Source: Pararhizobium sp. IMCC3301 (lineage in GTDB: Bacteria; Pseudomonadota; Alphaproteobacteria; Rhizobiales; GCA-2746425). Taken from it: a stretch of 64,000 nucleotides of DNA. A model generated the notes under the pieces. That model ran no database searches and had not been told where the DNA came from. It saw only the letters and a program-made list of their open reading frames with translations. Position 1 is the first letter of the stretch. Each line of letters opens with the position of its first letter. A program made the translations under genes and the position numbers. The stretch covers positions 2,571,001-2,635,000 of the forward strand of contig NZ_CP132336.1 of NCBI RefSeq assembly GCF_030758315.1, given 5' to 3'. Of the stretch, positions 62,557-64,000 are shown piece by piece.

Positions 62557-63476
62557 ACCGGTTGATACCCCAAAATCCGACGAATTTTCTCGTTTGAGGT
62601 CTGATAATAGACGCCCTGGCCGGGTAAATCAGCAATGATTATCGGCAGGCCCGTTATGTCGGACATGTGCACAAGCAGCGCTTCAAAATCAACCGGATCG
62701 GTGGCGCCCAGATTAAAGACTTGTCCGGCAGCATCTTCATGCTGCAGAGCCAGCAACACCCCCTGCACCATGTCGCGCGTATCGGTGATGTGCATCTGGT
62801 AAGGCCGGCCATGTTCGTTGCGCGCCAGAATATGCGCCGGCTCGCCCGTGTCCAATACCCGCAAGATTTCGGCCACAGCGTGATTGCCAAAATTTTCCTG
62901 CTGTCTGATACGCGGGCGCAGAAAGAAGCGCGGTCCGGAGAAGAAACTGTTTTCATCCAGCAATTCGCTGGCGTCCTGCGTATGCGAAAAACGCAGGATG
63001 ACGGTTTGCATTTTTCCGGCGCGCTGATGGAATCTGACAATCTCCTCGCCAAGCAGTTTCGTCAGGCCGTAGGGCGAATTGGCATTGAGCGGTTGATCCT
63101 CGGTGACAGGCAGGCTGAGCGGCGCATTTTCCGGATAAACCTCGCCGGAACTTGCAAACACAAAGCGCCTTACCCCGGCGGCCGAGGCCGCATGGGCCAG
63201 TAAACGGGTGCCTTCCACATTGGCACTGAACATTTTCGCCTTGTCCTGCGGTGCCCACGACATGAAGGCGCCCAGATGCAGCACAGCATCGACCTGAGAA
63301 ACCGCGTTTTCCACAGCGCGCACATCATCCAGCGAGCCGGTGACCTCGTCATAATGGCTGGAGGAGCGGCCCGAAGCACGCAGATCAAAGCCGCGAACCG
63401 TATGGTCTTTCGCAAGCAGCGCCTCGACCACAGCTAAACCGATCCGGCCGGAGGAGCCGGTGACCAGAACTTTCAT
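62493..63476 (-). CDS. NAD-dependent epimerase/dehydratase (uronate dehydrogenase-like)
   Basis: 327 residues, an extended SDR: VTGSSGRIGLAVVEALL (NAD site), ASSGEVYPENAP (Ser), and YGLTKLLGEE (the catalytic Tyr and Lys of YxxxK), with the C-terminal part EKIRRILGYQPVWTIERMV. The type resembles uronate dehydrogenases and UDP-sugar epimerases. Next to a SMP-30 lactonase domain, a sugar-acid dehydrogenase followed by lactone opening is a reasonable reading. ATG 63476 overlaps the upstream stop by one base (TGATG). Confidence 0.9.
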   Translation of the reverse strand: MKVLVTGSSGRIGLAVVEALLAKDHTVRGFDLRASGRSSSHYDEVTGSLDDVRAVENAVSQVDAVLHLGAFMSWAPQDKAKMFSANVEGTRLLAHAASAAGVRRFVFASSGEVYPENAPLSLPVTEDQPLNANSPYGLTKLLGEEIVRFHQRAGKMQTVILRFSHTQDASELLDENSFFSGPRFFLRPRIRQQENFGNHAVAEILRVLDTGEPAHILARNEHGRPYQMHITDTRDMVQGVLLALQHEDAAGQVFNLGATDPVDFEALLVHMSDITGLPIIIADLPGQGVYYQTSNEKIRRILGYQPVWTIERMVKEAGEARRRRRSS

Positions 63477-64000
63477 CACCGCAGGGCTTCTTCAGTTGTG
63501 GCATCGAACAGATAGAGATTTTCAGGATCAAAGGAGAGTGCAATTTCCTCACCTTCATCCATGCGCCCTGAATGACTGACGCGCGCGATCAGGCCTTTGG
63601 TATTATCCTCTTCGGTTTCGGCACCGCGGCTCACCTGCTGGTCTCCGCCGCTGAAATAGACATATTTTTCCGAACCGAGACTTTCCACAAGAACGGGAAT
63701 GGCCCTGATGTTTACCTTGCCTTGTCCAAGCTCGATATGTTCCGGGCGAAGGCCGACAATCACATCGGTGACACCGCCGGTATGCAGGTGATCCACCGGT
63801 GCATTCGCACCCAGAATATTGACGGTCTTGCCGCCATTGGTCTGCTCAATTTTGCTTTGCAGGAAGTTCATGCCGGGTGAGCCGATAAAACCGGCCACAA
63901 ACAGATTGTCCGGCTGCTGGAACAACGTATCGGGATCAGCGATCTGTTGTATGATACCATCGCGCATGATGACCACCCGGTCGGCCATCGTCATGGCTTC
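63476..64000 (-). CDS. Sugar ABC transporter ATP-binding protein (MalK/UgpC family), C-terminal part
   Basis: About 175 C-terminal residues; the frame is open to the right edge. It begins EAMTMADRVVIMRDG, the sequence that follows the H-loop in MalK-type ATPases, and goes on to the OB-fold regulatory domain (PDTLFQQPDNLFVAGFIGSPGMNFL, then VIVGLRPEHIEL). Such ATPases serve CUT1 importers of oligosaccharides or glycerol-phosphate. The Walker motifs lie outside the window. Same operon as the epimerase gene. Confidence 0.95.
   Translation of the reverse strand, partial: EAMTMADRVVIMRDGIIQQIADPDTLFQQPDNLFVAGFIGSPGMNFLQSKIEQTNGGKTVNILGANAPVDHLHTGGVTDVIVGLRPEHIELGQGKVNIRAIPVLVESLGSEKYVYFSGGDQQVSRGAETEEDNTKGLIARVSHSGRMDEGEEIALSFDPENLYLFDATTEEALR

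Overview
The window looks like chromosomal DNA of an alphaproteobacterium, most likely a member of the Hyphomicrobiales (Rhizobiales) or a close relative. The reasons are the gene order rnd - lptC - lptA - lptB - rpoN - hpf - ptsN, a DUF1402 gene, several ABC and TRAP uptake clusters, a paired-end intergenic repeat of the type common in that order, and high-GC codon use. I have no 16S gene or database match, so the genus stays open.

Layout from left to right. 1-6.4 kb: a truncated RND efflux operon on the minus strand, divergent from a LemA / DUF2207 membrane pair and a small M15-like lipoprotein. 6.5 kb: one tRNA-Arg(CCG). 6.7-14.7 kb: a polyol-type catabolic module. An FGGY kinase and two FAD oxidoreductases resembling parts of glycerol-3-phosphate dehydrogenase are divergent from a DeoR regulator and a complete TRAP transporter (Q, M, P). 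It ends in a strong terminator and a decayed IS21 istB fragment. 15-18 kb: a fructose/ribose-type ABC transporter (binding protein, permease, single-domain ATPase). 18.5-20 kb: an orphan HisKA_2 sensor kinase, followed by a decayed IS481-type transposase end. 20.4-25.1 kb: small stress/detox genes, with two ArsR-SRPBCC pairs, a TetR regulator, two VOC proteins and a YdeI-like protein.

25.6-34.3 kb holds the most unusual locus: eight overlapping genes related to complex I (A, B-D fusion, H, J, K, L, M, N) with no C, E, F, G or I. The membrane antiporter-like subunits K, L, M and N keep their signature charged residues. The B-like and D-like domains are fused into one protein, have lost the cluster-N2 cysteines and the quinone-site HP motif, and are separated by two heavy-metal-binding (CPMHPE...CPxCGM) domains in a His-rich linker. 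NuoH has lost several usual acidic residues and NuoJ is methionine-rich. I read this as a proton/ion-translocating module joined to a metal-binding peripheral arm instead of NADH/quinone chemistry.

34.6-44.7 kb: a CHASE4-GGDEF-EAL protein, then a 1379-residue subtilisin-like RTX protease with a small secreted protein upstream of it, divergent from a type I secretion ABC/HlyD pair. 44.9-51.2 kb: RNase D, the LPS-transport genes lptC-lptA-lptB, rpoN, a hibernation factor and ptsN. 51.4-57.3 kb: secreted small proteins, an ECF sigma / anti-sigma pair, an ankyrin protein, a GlcG/HbpS-like protein and a two-component system. 57.4-64 kb: a DUF1402 protein, an aldo/keto reductase, a MITE-like palindromic element, and a sugar-acid catabolic operon (ABC ATPase, NAD-dependent epimerase/dehydrogenase, IclR-SMP30 fusion, SDR) that runs off the right edge.
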